A stretch of DNA of 64,000 nt from an uncultured Duncaniella sp. (GTDB taxonomy: Bacteria; Bacteroidota; Bacteroidia; Bacteroidales; Muribaculaceae), in assembly GCA_910586665.1 (NCBI GenBank), contig CAJUIX010000016.1, positions 1-64,000 of the forward strand. The letters are read 5' to 3'. Shown in pieces: positions 27,636 to 36,257 of the stretch. Positions within the stretch are counted from its first letter, which is position 1, and every line of letters starts with the position of its first letter. A model generated the notes under the pieces. The model had not been told where the DNA came from, searched no databases, and worked only from the letters and a program-made list of their open reading frames with translations. The position numbers and the translations under genes were made by a program.

Positions 27636-28144
27636 ATCTGGTCAGGGTTTTGTTTGCGATAAAGTTCACGGATTATTTTGCGTGAGCGGCTCAGGATAGC
27701 GCGCACGTTTTCGTTGGAGAGGCCCAGGAGGTCGGCAATTTCATCATAACCGGCACCCTCGATGTCGTGGAGGCGGAAGACTTCGAACTGGCGCTCGTTG
27801 AGCACCCTGCGGCTGAGGCGGATTACGGCCTCGTAGGTGGCGGTCTTCTCAGCCTTGCTATCGGCCTCGTCGTCGTTCTCGAGCCGTTGCACCGATTCGT
27901 CAATTTCTACTGTCGGATGTGAGCGCGAGGAGCGGAGGGCGTCGATAGCGGAATTGCGCACGGCAGTGTAGCTCAGTTTTATTGCCTCGGTCTCGCTTTC
28001 CACGCTCGTGTGGCGTGACCAGAGGCGGCAGAAGGCATCGTGGATAACGTCGTCAGCATCATCTGTACCGACAATTCCGGCTGCCATGCTGCGAAGCCTG
28101 GTGCGGAAGTTGACGAAGGTGGATGTCAGAAGGTCTGTTTTCAC
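27632..28144 (-). CDS. ECF RNA polymerase sigma factor
   Basis: A 170-aa sigma-70 family factor with region 2 (DDVIHDAFCRLWSRH, about residues 30-45) and region 4 HTH (EVFRLHDIEGAGYDEIADLLGLSNENVRAILSRSRKIIRE). It heads a four-gene coupled operon with an anti-sigma factor, a small exported protein and an outer membrane protein. Regulation is probably by membrane signalling through the anti-sigma factor plus autoregulation. The leader contains two nested hairpins (28174-28214). Confidence 0.88.
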   Translation of the reverse strand: MKTDLLTSTFVNFRTRLRSMAAGIVGTDDADDVIHDAFCRLWSRHTSVESETEAIKLSYTAVRNSAIDALRSSRSHPTVEIDESVQRLENDDEADSKAEKTATYEAVIRLSRRVLNERQFEVFRLHDIEGAGYDEIADLLGLSNENVRAILSRSRKIIRELYRKQNPDQI

Positions 28145-28173
28145 TTGTCGGTTGGTGATGAATGTGATTAATT

Positions 28174-28214
28174 GTTATCCTTAGCCTCTTTTGGGAGGCT
28201 TTCACTTAGATAAC
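28174..28214 (-). other. Nested hairpin in the sigma-factor leader
   Basis: GTTATC (28174-28179) pairs with GATAAC (28209-28214), and inside it AGCCTC (28183-28188) pairs with GAGGCT (28195-28200). It ends 30 bp before the sigma ATG on the minus strand. The rest of 28145-28395 is AT-rich and shows no gene. Confidence 0.4.
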
Positions 28215-28324
28215 GTAGGGGGAGGAGATGTGTGACAGCAAAGTTGCGAAAAAATTCAATAAATTTTAAATTAAAAAGTGACTTATTTGCGCAATGGGCT
28301 GATTTATAAAAGTATATATAAATA

Positions 28325-28356
28325 GAGACCCGGAAGTTTTTTAGCTTCCGGGTCTC
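28325..28356 (-). terminator. Terminator of the GH31-GH43 unit
   Basis: GAGACCCGGAAG (28325-28336) pairs perfectly with 28345-28356, around an 8-nt loop. Confidence 0.8.
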
Positions 28357-28395
28357 ATCACAAATAAAAATAGATATGAATAGGTGGATTTCAGC

Positions 28396-29724
28396 TTATT
28401 TCATCTCCCACCAGTCCCACTCCATGAGGTTCTTGCCGGGGCCTTTGAAGAGGAATACGAGGTCATGCCGGCCTTTGGCGTCTTTGAGCTTACACTCGGT
28501 GGTGGAGAAGCCGGTGCCGGTGGATGCCTTCGGTTTGAGTGTGCCTACGAGCGGGCCTGTGGCCGAATCGAGGTGGATTTCAATCTCTGCGCCCTCCTTG
28601 ACGTTGGCGAGTGAGGCTTTGAAGCGCTTGGCGCCCTTCTTGCCGAAGTCGACGCCGCTGAGGGTTAGGGTCTCACCATTGTCAATGTTGTTGACCACGA
28701 TACGTCCGTTGTCCGGGTCTTTTGAGGTCTTCAGACCGTAGCCCCACGACATGGTTTCTGCCTCGATGCGGCGGTAGGGGTTGAAGGGTTCGATCTGTTT
28801 GACTACGCACTCAGTCCAGAAGGGGAGTTCCTGGATGGTACCGTCGGCATTGTAGTGCATCTCGGCGGCGCCTACCGAGCGGCGCTCCTTGTGCTCCTTG
28901 GTTTCCTCGCGGAGAAGCTGGTAGTTGAGCCCGAAGACGTATGACTTGCCTTTGTAGTCAATGATGCCTGGGTGGTTGCCGTTGGAGCGGGGGTTGTGGT
29001 CCATGATGTGGCCCTTGTATTCCCAAGGCCCTGTCGGGGAATCACTCATGGCGTAGCCGATACCCTCGGGACAGCAGGTAGAGGCAAAGGCCATATAGTA
29101 ATGTCCGTCACGTTTATAGAACCAGGGGCCTTCCTGATAGTCCTTGATTTTGGGAAGTTTGACAATGTCGCCTGAATAGGAAATCATATCCTTGTTGAGC
29201 TTAACATAGTAGAGGTCGGGGTTGCCCCAGTACATGTAGGCCTGGCCGTCATCGTCGATAAATACGGTCGGGTCGATGTCGTTCCAATGTTCTTTCTGCC
29301 ATACGAGTGGCTTGCCGATAGGATCCTTGAAGGGGCCGTAGGGGGTGTCGGCCACGAGGACTCCGATGCCGTTGCCGTGAATCGGGCAGTACATGTAGAA
29401 CTTCCCGTCGCGTTCTATGACCTGCTCGGCCCAGGCCCCGTTCTCGCGGGGATTCCATTTGAAATCTTTCAACGAGGCCACTGCACCGTGGTCGGTCCAG
29501 TTTACCATGTCGGTGGATGTATAGAGGAGCCAGTCATACATCTTGAAGCCCTCGGCATCGTCTTCGTCGTGGGTGGTGTAGAGGTATATTGTGTCATTAT
29601 AGACCATAGGAGCCGGGTCGGCAGTGTATTTTGTCGACACCACGGGTCTTTGGGCATTGCCCCAGAGCGATGCAGAGGCTGCGAGGATGAACAGGGTTGG
29701 TTTCAGGAGGTTTTTTAAGGTCAT
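28396..29724 (-). CDS. Glycoside hydrolase family 43 (arabinofuranosidase/xylosidase type)
   Basis: A 442-aa exported enzyme (signal peptide to about residue 24, WGNAQ). The five-bladed propeller shows the family's likely catalytic aspartate near the start (YTADPAPMVYNDTIYLY), the pKa-modulating region (DPTVFIDDDGQAYMYWGN) and the acid region (YQEGPWFYKRDGHYYMAFAST). A C-terminal beta-sandwich (RRIEAETMSWG to the end) looks like a CBM6-type module. Expected to cut alpha-L-arabinofuranosyl or beta-D-xylosyl ends from plant polymers. It starts 13 bp after the GH31 gene on the same strand, so the two form a pair aimed at xylose- or arabinose-containing glycans. Confidence 0.9.
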   Translation of the reverse strand: MTLKNLLKPTLFILAASASLWGNAQRPVVSTKYTADPAPMVYNDTIYLYTTHDEDDAEGFKMYDWLLYTSTDMVNWTDHGAVASLKDFKWNPRENGAWAEQVIERDGKFYMYCPIHGNGIGVLVADTPYGPFKDPIGKPLVWQKEHWNDIDPTVFIDDDGQAYMYWGNPDLYYVKLNKDMISYSGDIVKLPKIKDYQEGPWFYKRDGHYYMAFASTCCPEGIGYAMSDSPTGPWEYKGHIMDHNPRSNGNHPGIIDYKGKSYVFGLNYQLLREETKEHKERRSVGAAEMHYNADGTIQELPFWTECVVKQIEPFNPYRRIEAETMSWGYGLKTSKDPDNGRIVVNNIDNGETLTLSGVDFGKKGAKRFKASLANVKEGAEIEIHLDSATGPLVGTLKPKASTGTGFSTTECKLKDAKGRHDLVFLFKGPGKNLMEWDWWEMK

Positions 29725-29737
29725 AATCGAGGTATTG

Positions 29738-32215
29738 TTAGAGTTTTACACTTGTTTTCTTGCCTGTATAGGCCACTTCTTTGACAGCAGAGGTGGTGCC
29801 GTCACCGTTGACCTTAATGATGCGGAATTTGCGTTGTGTGAGCATCTTCGGGAACGAACCCTCGCGGCGGTCAATGGTCAGGGTGCGGCTCTTGTCGTTC
29901 CACATGAATGGAATCTCGGTGTAGAGGCCCTTTTCGTAGCCGTATGTCTCGCCGTCATCCTCATAGAGGGTAAAGCTGCCGTCGGCACCCGGATAGATGC
30001 GGATTTCAAGGTTGTCCCAGGGCTTCTCGGTCGAATAGTTTACGTCGGGACCTATGGGGAGGATGCTGCCGCCGCGGACATAGAAGGGTATAGTGGCTAG
30101 GGTGGTCTCAATCTCTAAGTCCTTGCCACCTTCGAAACGACGGCCGGTGCTGAAATCGTACCATTGAGCGCCGGCGGGGAGGTAGACGGTATACGGGTGC
30201 TTGGCTGTAAAGTCAATCTCACTCTTGGTAGTGAGGTTCTTGTCCCCTTTGCTCTCGTTCCAGCCGTCGTCGGCTGAAATTTGCTTATTATCCTCGGGAG
30301 TGTATGCAGCGTGGAGTATGGGGGTGGCGAGGATTGACTTGCCGAACATGTATTGGTCATTCATATCGAGCACTTTCTTATCATTGGGGAAGTCCATCAT
30401 TAGTGCGCGCATGAAGGTCGATGAATTTTTGGTGACGTCCCATGCGGTAGAGTAGATGTAGGGGAGGAGGCGGTAGCGGAGACGGACGGCATCGACGAGG
30501 GCGTCATAGACAGGCTCTCCTGGCTTGCCGTAGAGATAGATTTCACGCGGGATGTCGGTACCGTGGGAGCGCATCATCGGGGTAAAGACTCCCATCTGCG
30601 TCCAACGGACGTAGAGCTCGCGGAAGGCGGGGTTCAATACACCCGGTTTGCCTTCCCAGTTTTTATTGTATGCGCTCGAGAAAAATCCGCCAAGGTCTGA
30701 ATTAAAGTTTGGATTGCCTGTAAGCGAGAAATTCAGCCCGGTCGGAACCTGCTTGCGGAGAGATTCCCAGCTTGAGCCGACGTCGCCGCTCCACACGTTG
30801 CAGCCATAGCGCTGCTGTCCGGCCCAGCCTGAGCGGGTAAGGATGCAGACGCGCTTGTCGGGGTCGGCTTTGCGCTGGTTGGTGTAGACACCGCCCACAG
30901 TCATGAGTGGGTAGGCGCCGCGGACCTTGCGGAAGGAGCCGAGGTGGGTCTTGGTGTCCATGTCCTCCGGCTTGAAGTCGAGGTGGTCAGGCTCTGTCGA
31001 GTCCATCCACCAGCCGTCCATGCCGAGGTCGTTGATGCGGCTGAGGTGTTTCCAGTAGATGTCGCGTGCCTCGGGGTTGTAGGCGTCATAGACCCTTACG
31101 CCTGAGGGATAGTCCATGCGCGGGGGCCACTGGGTGCTGATGCCGGACTGGGGCCAGGTTGTGAAGTTGAATAGCATACCTTTTTCATCAAGCTCACGGT
31201 AGGGCTTGGTTTGCGGACCGAATGATGACCAGATTGAAATCATCATGCGGGCATTGTTGCGGTGGACTTCGTCAATCATTTCCTTGGGGCGGGAATAGTC
31301 GGCGTTCATGAACTCCATAGCGTTCCAGAGGTAGTTGTCACCCCAATATTGCCAGTCCTGGATTATGCAGTCGAGGGGGATGCCGTTTTTGCGGTACTGT
31401 TTAACTACATCCAGGAGCTCTTTCTGACTTTTGTAACGCTCGCGGCTCTGCATGAACCCGTAGGCCCAGAGAGGCATCATAGGCACCTCGCCGGTTAGGC
31501 TTCGCATTTCGGCCACTACGCCGTCGGCATTGTCGGCTCGCATGAAGTAGTAGTCAACACCGTCGCCCACTTCCGAGGAGAAGGTGAATGTATTGTCTTT
31601 TTCTGAAAACAGGGTCGGGGAGTAGTTGTCCCAGAATACAGAGTAGTTCTTGACTGAATGGATGTAGGGTATGCCGTCCTCCACATTGCCTGGTGAAAGG
31701 CGGCGGCTGATGCTTCTTTGTGATAATTTGCCATTCTGTAGGAGACCGAGGCCGTAAATCTGTTCGTCAGGCTCGAGGGTGAAGTTCTGGCTGACGGTCC
31801 ATGTTGGATTGCCGGCGTCGTTGAAGGGGTCGAACTTCGCAGTCCCGCTCTCTGCGAGGAGGAGATTGCCTTTGGCATCATAGAATGAAACTTCGCCGGT
31901 GGTCATGTCGGCATTTACATTCATCTGCCCTGTCGCGAGACGAAGGGTATTACCGTCAGCCTTGGCGCTTCTCAAGGCCGTGGAAGAGGGCTGTGCTGTA
32001 ACGGCGAGACTTTCCTTCTGCCATTTTGAGCCGGCAGGAGTCTTGATGACACGGGCAGTCGTCGGGGTGTAAAACTCAATGTTTATGTCGGCTGTCGGAG
32101 TTGAGAATGTAGCCCCGGTCTCCGTGCGGGTAAAGCTGTCCGCACTAATAGAAATCTGTGACGAAATGGCGACACAGAATGATAGCAGGAAATAGGTTTT
32201 AGAACTGGTTTTCAT
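29738..32215 (-). CDS. Glycoside hydrolase family 31 (alpha-xylosidase/alpha-glucosidase type)
   Basis: An 825-aa exported enzyme from the ATG at 32215 (MKTSSKTYFLLSFCVAISS). The frame runs to 32272, but the added residues give no better start and would cover the promoter box at 32252-32259. The GH31 barrel shows the nucleophile motif GWWMDSTEPDH and the acid/base region WSGDVGSSWESLRKQV. The C-terminal beta domains end in a DUF5110-like section (YEDDGETYGYEKG). The sequence around DCIIQDWQYWGD is typical of alpha-xylosidases that trim xyloglucan oligosaccharides; the exact substrate is not proven. Confidence 0.92.
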   Translation of the reverse strand: MKTSSKTYFLLSFCVAISSQISISADSFTRTETGATFSTPTADINIEFYTPTTARVIKTPAGSKWQKESLAVTAQPSSTALRSAKADGNTLRLATGQMNVNADMTTGEVSFYDAKGNLLLAESGTAKFDPFNDAGNPTWTVSQNFTLEPDEQIYGLGLLQNGKLSQRSISRRLSPGNVEDGIPYIHSVKNYSVFWDNYSPTLFSEKDNTFTFSSEVGDGVDYYFMRADNADGVVAEMRSLTGEVPMMPLWAYGFMQSRERYKSQKELLDVVKQYRKNGIPLDCIIQDWQYWGDNYLWNAMEFMNADYSRPKEMIDEVHRNNARMMISIWSSFGPQTKPYRELDEKGMLFNFTTWPQSGISTQWPPRMDYPSGVRVYDAYNPEARDIYWKHLSRINDLGMDGWWMDSTEPDHLDFKPEDMDTKTHLGSFRKVRGAYPLMTVGGVYTNQRKADPDKRVCILTRSGWAGQQRYGCNVWSGDVGSSWESLRKQVPTGLNFSLTGNPNFNSDLGGFFSSAYNKNWEGKPGVLNPAFRELYVRWTQMGVFTPMMRSHGTDIPREIYLYGKPGEPVYDALVDAVRLRYRLLPYIYSTAWDVTKNSSTFMRALMMDFPNDKKVLDMNDQYMFGKSILATPILHAAYTPEDNKQISADDGWNESKGDKNLTTKSEIDFTAKHPYTVYLPAGAQWYDFSTGRRFEGGKDLEIETTLATIPFYVRGGSILPIGPDVNYSTEKPWDNLEIRIYPGADGSFTLYEDDGETYGYEKGLYTEIPFMWNDKSRTLTIDRREGSFPKMLTQRKFRIIKVNGDGTTSAVKEVAYTGKKTSVKL

Positions 32216-32251
32216 GAAAAAGATTATTGTGATGATTATTTGTTGTGATAC

Positions 32252-32259
32252 AAAGTTAG
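32252..32259 (-). promoter_or_regulatory. Probable -7 box of the GH31-GH43 unit
   Basis: TAACTTTG on the minus strand, 36 bp before the GH31 ATG at 32215. No -33 box at the normal spacing. Confidence 0.4.
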
Positions 32260-32462
32260 GTGTTTTAGCCATTTGTGCGGTGATTAGTCTTTTCTCAAAG
32301 GAATAATTGAATTATAAATGAATGTATTTGATACAGATTATAAATATACGCGAGGAGAGATGTTACAAATATGTATGGAAATGAGACGCCCGGATAGCGA
32401 AAAGAAGCTGATCCGGGCGCGGCAGGGAAGGAAGTTATTTGGATTGTTAAGACAGATAATAA

Positions 32463-33551
32463 TTATCTGAGGTATTCTTTGAAAAACGTTTCGATTGCGG
32501 CGAAGGGGATGATGTCTTTACGGTCATAGAGGTCGGTATGGCTTGCGCCTGGAATCACCATGAAGAGCTTGTTGTTGTCCTTGCCCGGTGTTACGGTTAG
32601 TTTTTTGTAGGCGTCGCTACCGAAATAGAATGAATGGGCTTTCTCGCCGTGGAGAATCATGACAGCATTTTCAATCTCACCTGCACGACTCATGAGAGGG
32701 AAGTTGAGCCAGGGTATGGGCGAGGTGGCATTGCGTCCGCCGTTGGAATTAAGGGAGCGGATATGGTAGCCGCGCGGAGTCTTGTAGTAGTCATAATAGT
32801 CGCGGAGGAACTTGGGTGCGTCTTCAGGGAGCACGTCGGGGACGCCGCCTCCAAGTTTCGGTGTACCGTTACGATAGTCCTCGGTACGCTGCATGGCGAG
32901 ACTCTTGCGGAGGTGGTTGCGTGCTTCGGCTGAATCGGTAGAGTCAAAATACCCGTTAGCATTTACACGGCTCATGTCATACATGGTAGATGCGAGGGTT
33001 GCCTTGATCCGAGGATCTGCGGCTGCGGCATTGATTGCAAGTCCGCCCCAACCACAGATACCTATGATGCCTATGCGCTCGGGATTGACAAGGTCATTTG
33101 TCGCAAGGAAGTCGACGGCTGCGCTGAAGTCCTCAGTGTTGATGTCGGGTGAAGTCATGTAGCGCGGCGTTCCCCCGCTTTCGCCGGTGAAGGAGGGGTC
33201 GAAAGCTATTGTAAGAAAGCCGCGCTCGGCCATTTCTTGAGCGTATAGGCCGGATGACTGTTCCTTGACGGCTCCGAAGGGTCCGCAGACAGCTATGGCC
33301 GGAAGTTTTTGTTCTTTGGAAACTTCCTTGGGCTTATACATGTCGGCAGCAAGAGTTATGCCGTAGCGGTTGGTGAATGTGACTTTGCAGTGGTCTACTT
33401 TGTCACTTTTAGGGAAGGTCTTGTCCCACTCGTTGGTCAAATCCAGTGTTTCCATATCTGTTTTATTGTTTTTATTTGTAGCGGGTGCTGATGTCCAAGT
33501 CGGTGAAAGCATGATCAGTGCCATCAGGCAGCGTATGGGTGTAAGTTTCAT
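32463..33551 (-). CDS. Exported alpha/beta hydrolase (dienelactone-hydrolase-like)
   Basis: A 362-aa protein with an N-terminal signal (MKLTPIRCLMALIMLSPTWTSA). An alpha/beta hydrolase fold follows: VCGPFGAVKEQSSG near the oxyanion loop, a FDPSFTGESGG.PRYM segment, the nucleophile elbow IGICGWGGLAINA, and a late GASHTDLYDR carrying the catalytic histidine. The elbow has Cys where Ser is usual, as in dienelactone hydrolases. In some related loci such proteins are called sugar acetylesterases, but the activity here is unknown. It has its own upstream box (33583-33590) and sits between the GH31/GH43 unit and the transporter/isomerase/kinase unit. Confidence 0.82.
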   Translation of the reverse strand: MKLTPIRCLMALIMLSPTWTSAPATNKNNKTDMETLDLTNEWDKTFPKSDKVDHCKVTFTNRYGITLAADMYKPKEVSKEQKLPAIAVCGPFGAVKEQSSGLYAQEMAERGFLTIAFDPSFTGESGGTPRYMTSPDINTEDFSAAVDFLATNDLVNPERIGIIGICGWGGLAINAAAADPRIKATLASTMYDMSRVNANGYFDSTDSAEARNHLRKSLAMQRTEDYRNGTPKLGGGVPDVLPEDAPKFLRDYYDYYKTPRGYHIRSLNSNGGRNATSPIPWLNFPLMSRAGEIENAVMILHGEKAHSFYFGSDAYKKLTVTPGKDNNKLFMVIPGASHTDLYDRKDIIPFAAIETFFKEYLR

Positions 33552-33582
33552 TTATGATTGATTATCGGATTTTTTATAGGTG

Positions 33583-33590
33583 CAAAATTA
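33583..33590 (-). promoter_or_regulatory. Probable -7 box of the alpha/beta hydrolase gene
   Basis: TAATTTTG on the minus strand, 31 bp before the ATG at 33551. Confidence 0.35.
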
Positions 33591-33648
33591 ACAATAAAAG
33601 GAGGACTGTATATAACCATTTTTACCGATTGACATACCTAAAATACAA

Positions 33649-33691
33649 AAGTGAACCTCAAAAGTCTGTGAATGGCTTCCAAGGTTCACTT
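33649..33691 (-). terminator. Terminator after the sugar transporter gene
   Basis: AAGTGAACCT (33649-33658) pairs perfectly with 33682-33691. On the minus strand it is followed by TTGTATTTTAGG. Confidence 0.6.
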
Positions 33692-33738
33692 AAATGAATG
33701 AAAGGTAAATTCTAAATATTTAGCCCGGTTACGTCATT

Positions 33739-34752
33739 TCAGTTGGAGAGGGTGATGAGGATGAGTCCTGCTATGAAGAGGAGGAACATTGAGCCGATGA
33801 GGGAGTAGGTGCCTTTGGGCGCGCCTTTGAATTCCTTCCATATCCAGACTCCCCATATCATGGCCACGATAGGAGCGGCATTGCTGAGAGCGTAGGAGAT
33901 GGCAGGGTTGGCCGCGCCGGTTCCCATGAAGCTGATGACCATGCCGCCCATCCAGATGAATCCGCCGAGGATGCCGATGAGGTGGGTGCGTGCGCTGCCG
34001 GCAAGGTAATCGCTGAAGGATGTCTTGTTCCCTTCAAAGGGGTGACGCATTACGAAAGTGTTGAACACCGGGGTAGTCAGAAGCACACCGAGGGCGAAGA
34101 AGAATACTCCGGCATAGGGTGTAAGCGAGCCGGTTCCACCGCTGACATACATCGGGTCGAGCGACTTGACCACGAGTCCGTAGAAGAATATCAGTCCGAT
34201 GCCGGAGATGACGGCGAGGACGATCCCCTTGGTCGGGGTCTGCTTGCGGACCGTGGTGAGCTTGCCGTAGGCTTTGGCGCAGAGGTAGATTGCGAGGATG
34301 ATGATGACCACGCCTGACCACAGGAGTGTCTGGTTGCCCGGATAGGTTTGGCCGGCTATGATGACAAGGAGGTAGTTGAAGATGATACCACCTATCCAGC
34401 CGAGGCCACCGCCAATCGGGAAGCCGACCGACATGCCGGCTATGGCTATAGCTGCGGTCAGGAAGATGTTGGCGAAGTTCCATACGATGCCTCCCAGCAT
34501 GGCGCAGCCGGCGCTGCTCCAGTCGAGGTGGGAGATGTCGTCAATGAAAGTGCGCCCCTCTCCGAGCGAACCGAGAGTTAGGGCCGCGACTGCTGCCGTC
34601 AGGAAGACTCCGATAGTGAAGTCCCAGTAGAAAAGTTCGAAGCTCCACTTGGGTGTGGATACGAGTTTTTGGGTATTGGCCCATGATCCCCAGCATATAC
34701 AGCAGATGATGCAGCATATGATGGCGAGAATGTAGTTATGGACGAGTATCAT
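33739..34752 (-). CDS. Ten-helix sugar permease, GRP/RhaT-like (DMT superfamily)
   Basis: A 337-aa inner membrane protein with about ten hydrophobic helices. It begins MILVHNYILAIICCIICCICWGSWANTQKL and has conserved glycine-rich loops (GMSVGFPIGGGLGWIGGIIFNY, SYALSNAAPIVAMIWGVWIWKEFKG). This pattern matches the GRP glucose/ribose-uptake and RhaT-like families. It is the last gene of the transketolase-kinase-isomerase operon, 25 bp after the isomerase, so it most likely imports the sugar that the operon degrades. Confidence 0.82.
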   Translation of the reverse strand: MILVHNYILAIICCIICCICWGSWANTQKLVSTPKWSFELFYWDFTIGVFLTAAVAALTLGSLGEGRTFIDDISHLDWSSAGCAMLGGIVWNFANIFLTAAIAIAGMSVGFPIGGGLGWIGGIIFNYLLVIIAGQTYPGNQTLLWSGVVIIILAIYLCAKAYGKLTTVRKQTPTKGIVLAVISGIGLIFFYGLVVKSLDPMYVSGGTGSLTPYAGVFFFALGVLLTTPVFNTFVMRHPFEGNKTSFSDYLAGSARTHLIGILGGFIWMGGMVISFMGTGAANPAISYALSNAAPIVAMIWGVWIWKEFKGAPKGTYSLIGSMFLLFIAGLILITLSN

Positions 34753-34777
34753 GAGAGAACCGTATTAGTGTGGATGC

Positions 34778-36208
34778 TTACTCGTGAACGTAGAGGTCCC
34801 AGCCGAGATAGGTTTCGAGGACTTCCTGAAGGATGTCGACAACATTGGTTCTGACCATAGCGACATGGTGCTCGAAGCCGTTCTTGCAGATGAATTTCAT
34901 GAGCTTCTGAAGGTTGTCGACCTTGGTTACGGCGATGCAACCGTCCATTCCGTATGGGTCGGCAGTAATCTCACCCTTGCCGAGGTAGGCCTTGATGCAG
35001 CCGGCGGTGTCGTCGGTCGAGATGCGGAAGAAGGTGAAGTTGCCTGGAGCGGCTTTGGCATAGACAGCGCCGAAGGTGTTGATTTTGCCGAGAGTGCGGC
35101 CGAGCACACCGAGGGGGCCGAGCTTGAGATTGTCTTTCATGAAGCTCTTGGGGGCGTTGCCGCAGTGGGTGCAGACGCAGCAGTTGCGGTCTTCGGCAAA
35201 GTTATTGTTCCAGTCGAGGAGTGTCGATGCCTCCTGTGCTGCGAGAGCGAGGGCATACATTGAGACAGCACCTGCCACGTCGGTCTCGCATGCGCAGGGG
35301 AGGAGCTTGTCGCTGAGCATACTCATGGTCACGCAGGCGGCGCAACCGTAGTTCTGCTCAAGAGAATCCCAGCACTGGATGGCGCAGGCGTCAATCTCGT
35401 TGGCTGTAATCCAGTCCTCGACGGCGAGGCCGAACTTGGCCTGGAGGGGGAGCTTCTCACGATAGTTATCGGGCACGGTGGCGTAGGCGGAGATTGACTG
35501 CATCTTTTCGGTGAGGCGCGGGTCATTGTCATCGATGCGACGGGCGTTTTCGAGAATTTCGCTGAGGTCGACGGGGACGACTGTGATACCGCTTGCCTGG
35601 AGGAGCTTCTCGCTGAAGCGGCAGGTGTTGAAGCCGAGGGGACGGGTGCCTATCTGACCGATGCGGCAGTGTGTGAGCTTCTTCACTACGCGGCAGATGG
35701 CTGCGAAGCGGTTGATGTCCTTCATGAGCAGCGGGCTCTTTATAGAATAGGTGTGGAGGGTGGTGTCGGTGAAGGGGATGCCGTACTGGTAGAGGTTGTT
35801 GCAGACGGAGATTTTGCCACAGAAAGCGTCGCGGCGGCTGTCGAGGTCGACCTTGTCGTTCTCGTCGTCACAGGCCTGCACGAGGACGGGGACATTGAGT
35901 TCGGCACGGCTGATGGCGTTGATGATGCCGATTTCATAGCCGAAGTTGGGGAGTGAGACAATGATGCCGTCAATCTCATCGCGGTATTTGCGGAAGAGCT
36001 CGGCGCATTTCTTGCCGTCCTCGAGAGTCTCCATAGAGCCGTCGGTGGGGGTGTCGGCCGGGTCGAGGATGACGTAGCCGTAGCCGGCTTCCTCGAGATT
36101 ACCCAGGAGGGTCTTGCGGACGTCGATTGCGAGGTCGGAATTGAAGTAGGCACGGGTTCCGATGATTATGCCGAAAGTCTCTTTTCCGTTGATAGCATCT
36201 TTTTTCAT
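34778..36208 (-). CDS. L-fucose/L-arabinose isomerase-family protein
   Basis: A 476-aa enzyme from the ATG at 36208 (MKKDAINGKETFGIIIGTR). The frame runs upstream to 36394 inside the kinase gene, so the long start is rejected. It has the Rossmann-like N-terminal half of the AraA/FucI family (VSLPNFGYEIGIINAISRAELNVPVLVQA, RIGQIGTRPLGFNTCRFSEKLL). Candidate metal ligands are an E in FGLAVEDWI and a D in CACETDVAGA, with the late FEHHVAMVRTN histidine. It should interconvert an aldose and a ketose. Operon context (FGGY kinase, split transketolase) implies a C5 or branched C5 sugar rather than fucose; no fucose aldolase is present. Confidence 0.8.
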   Translation of the reverse strand: MKKDAINGKETFGIIIGTRAYFNSDLAIDVRKTLLGNLEEAGYGYVILDPADTPTDGSMETLEDGKKCAELFRKYRDEIDGIIVSLPNFGYEIGIINAISRAELNVPVLVQACDDENDKVDLDSRRDAFCGKISVCNNLYQYGIPFTDTTLHTYSIKSPLLMKDINRFAAICRVVKKLTHCRIGQIGTRPLGFNTCRFSEKLLQASGITVVPVDLSEILENARRIDDNDPRLTEKMQSISAYATVPDNYREKLPLQAKFGLAVEDWITANEIDACAIQCWDSLEQNYGCAACVTMSMLSDKLLPCACETDVAGAVSMYALALAAQEASTLLDWNNNFAEDRNCCVCTHCGNAPKSFMKDNLKLGPLGVLGRTLGKINTFGAVYAKAAPGNFTFFRISTDDTAGCIKAYLGKGEITADPYGMDGCIAVTKVDNLQKLMKFICKNGFEHHVAMVRTNVVDILQEVLETYLGWDLYVHE

Positions 36209-36257
36209 TTTTGTAGTTTTTTGTGTTGGATTAAATAAAAGATAAGAAATTGTTTTT

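Noticed and set aside
34778..36208. L-fucose isomerase acting on fucose
   Set aside because: No fuculose kinase of the FucK type or fuculose-phosphate aldolase nearby; the split transketolase points to a C5-type sugar. Fkp at 5-8 kb serves fucose salvage separately.
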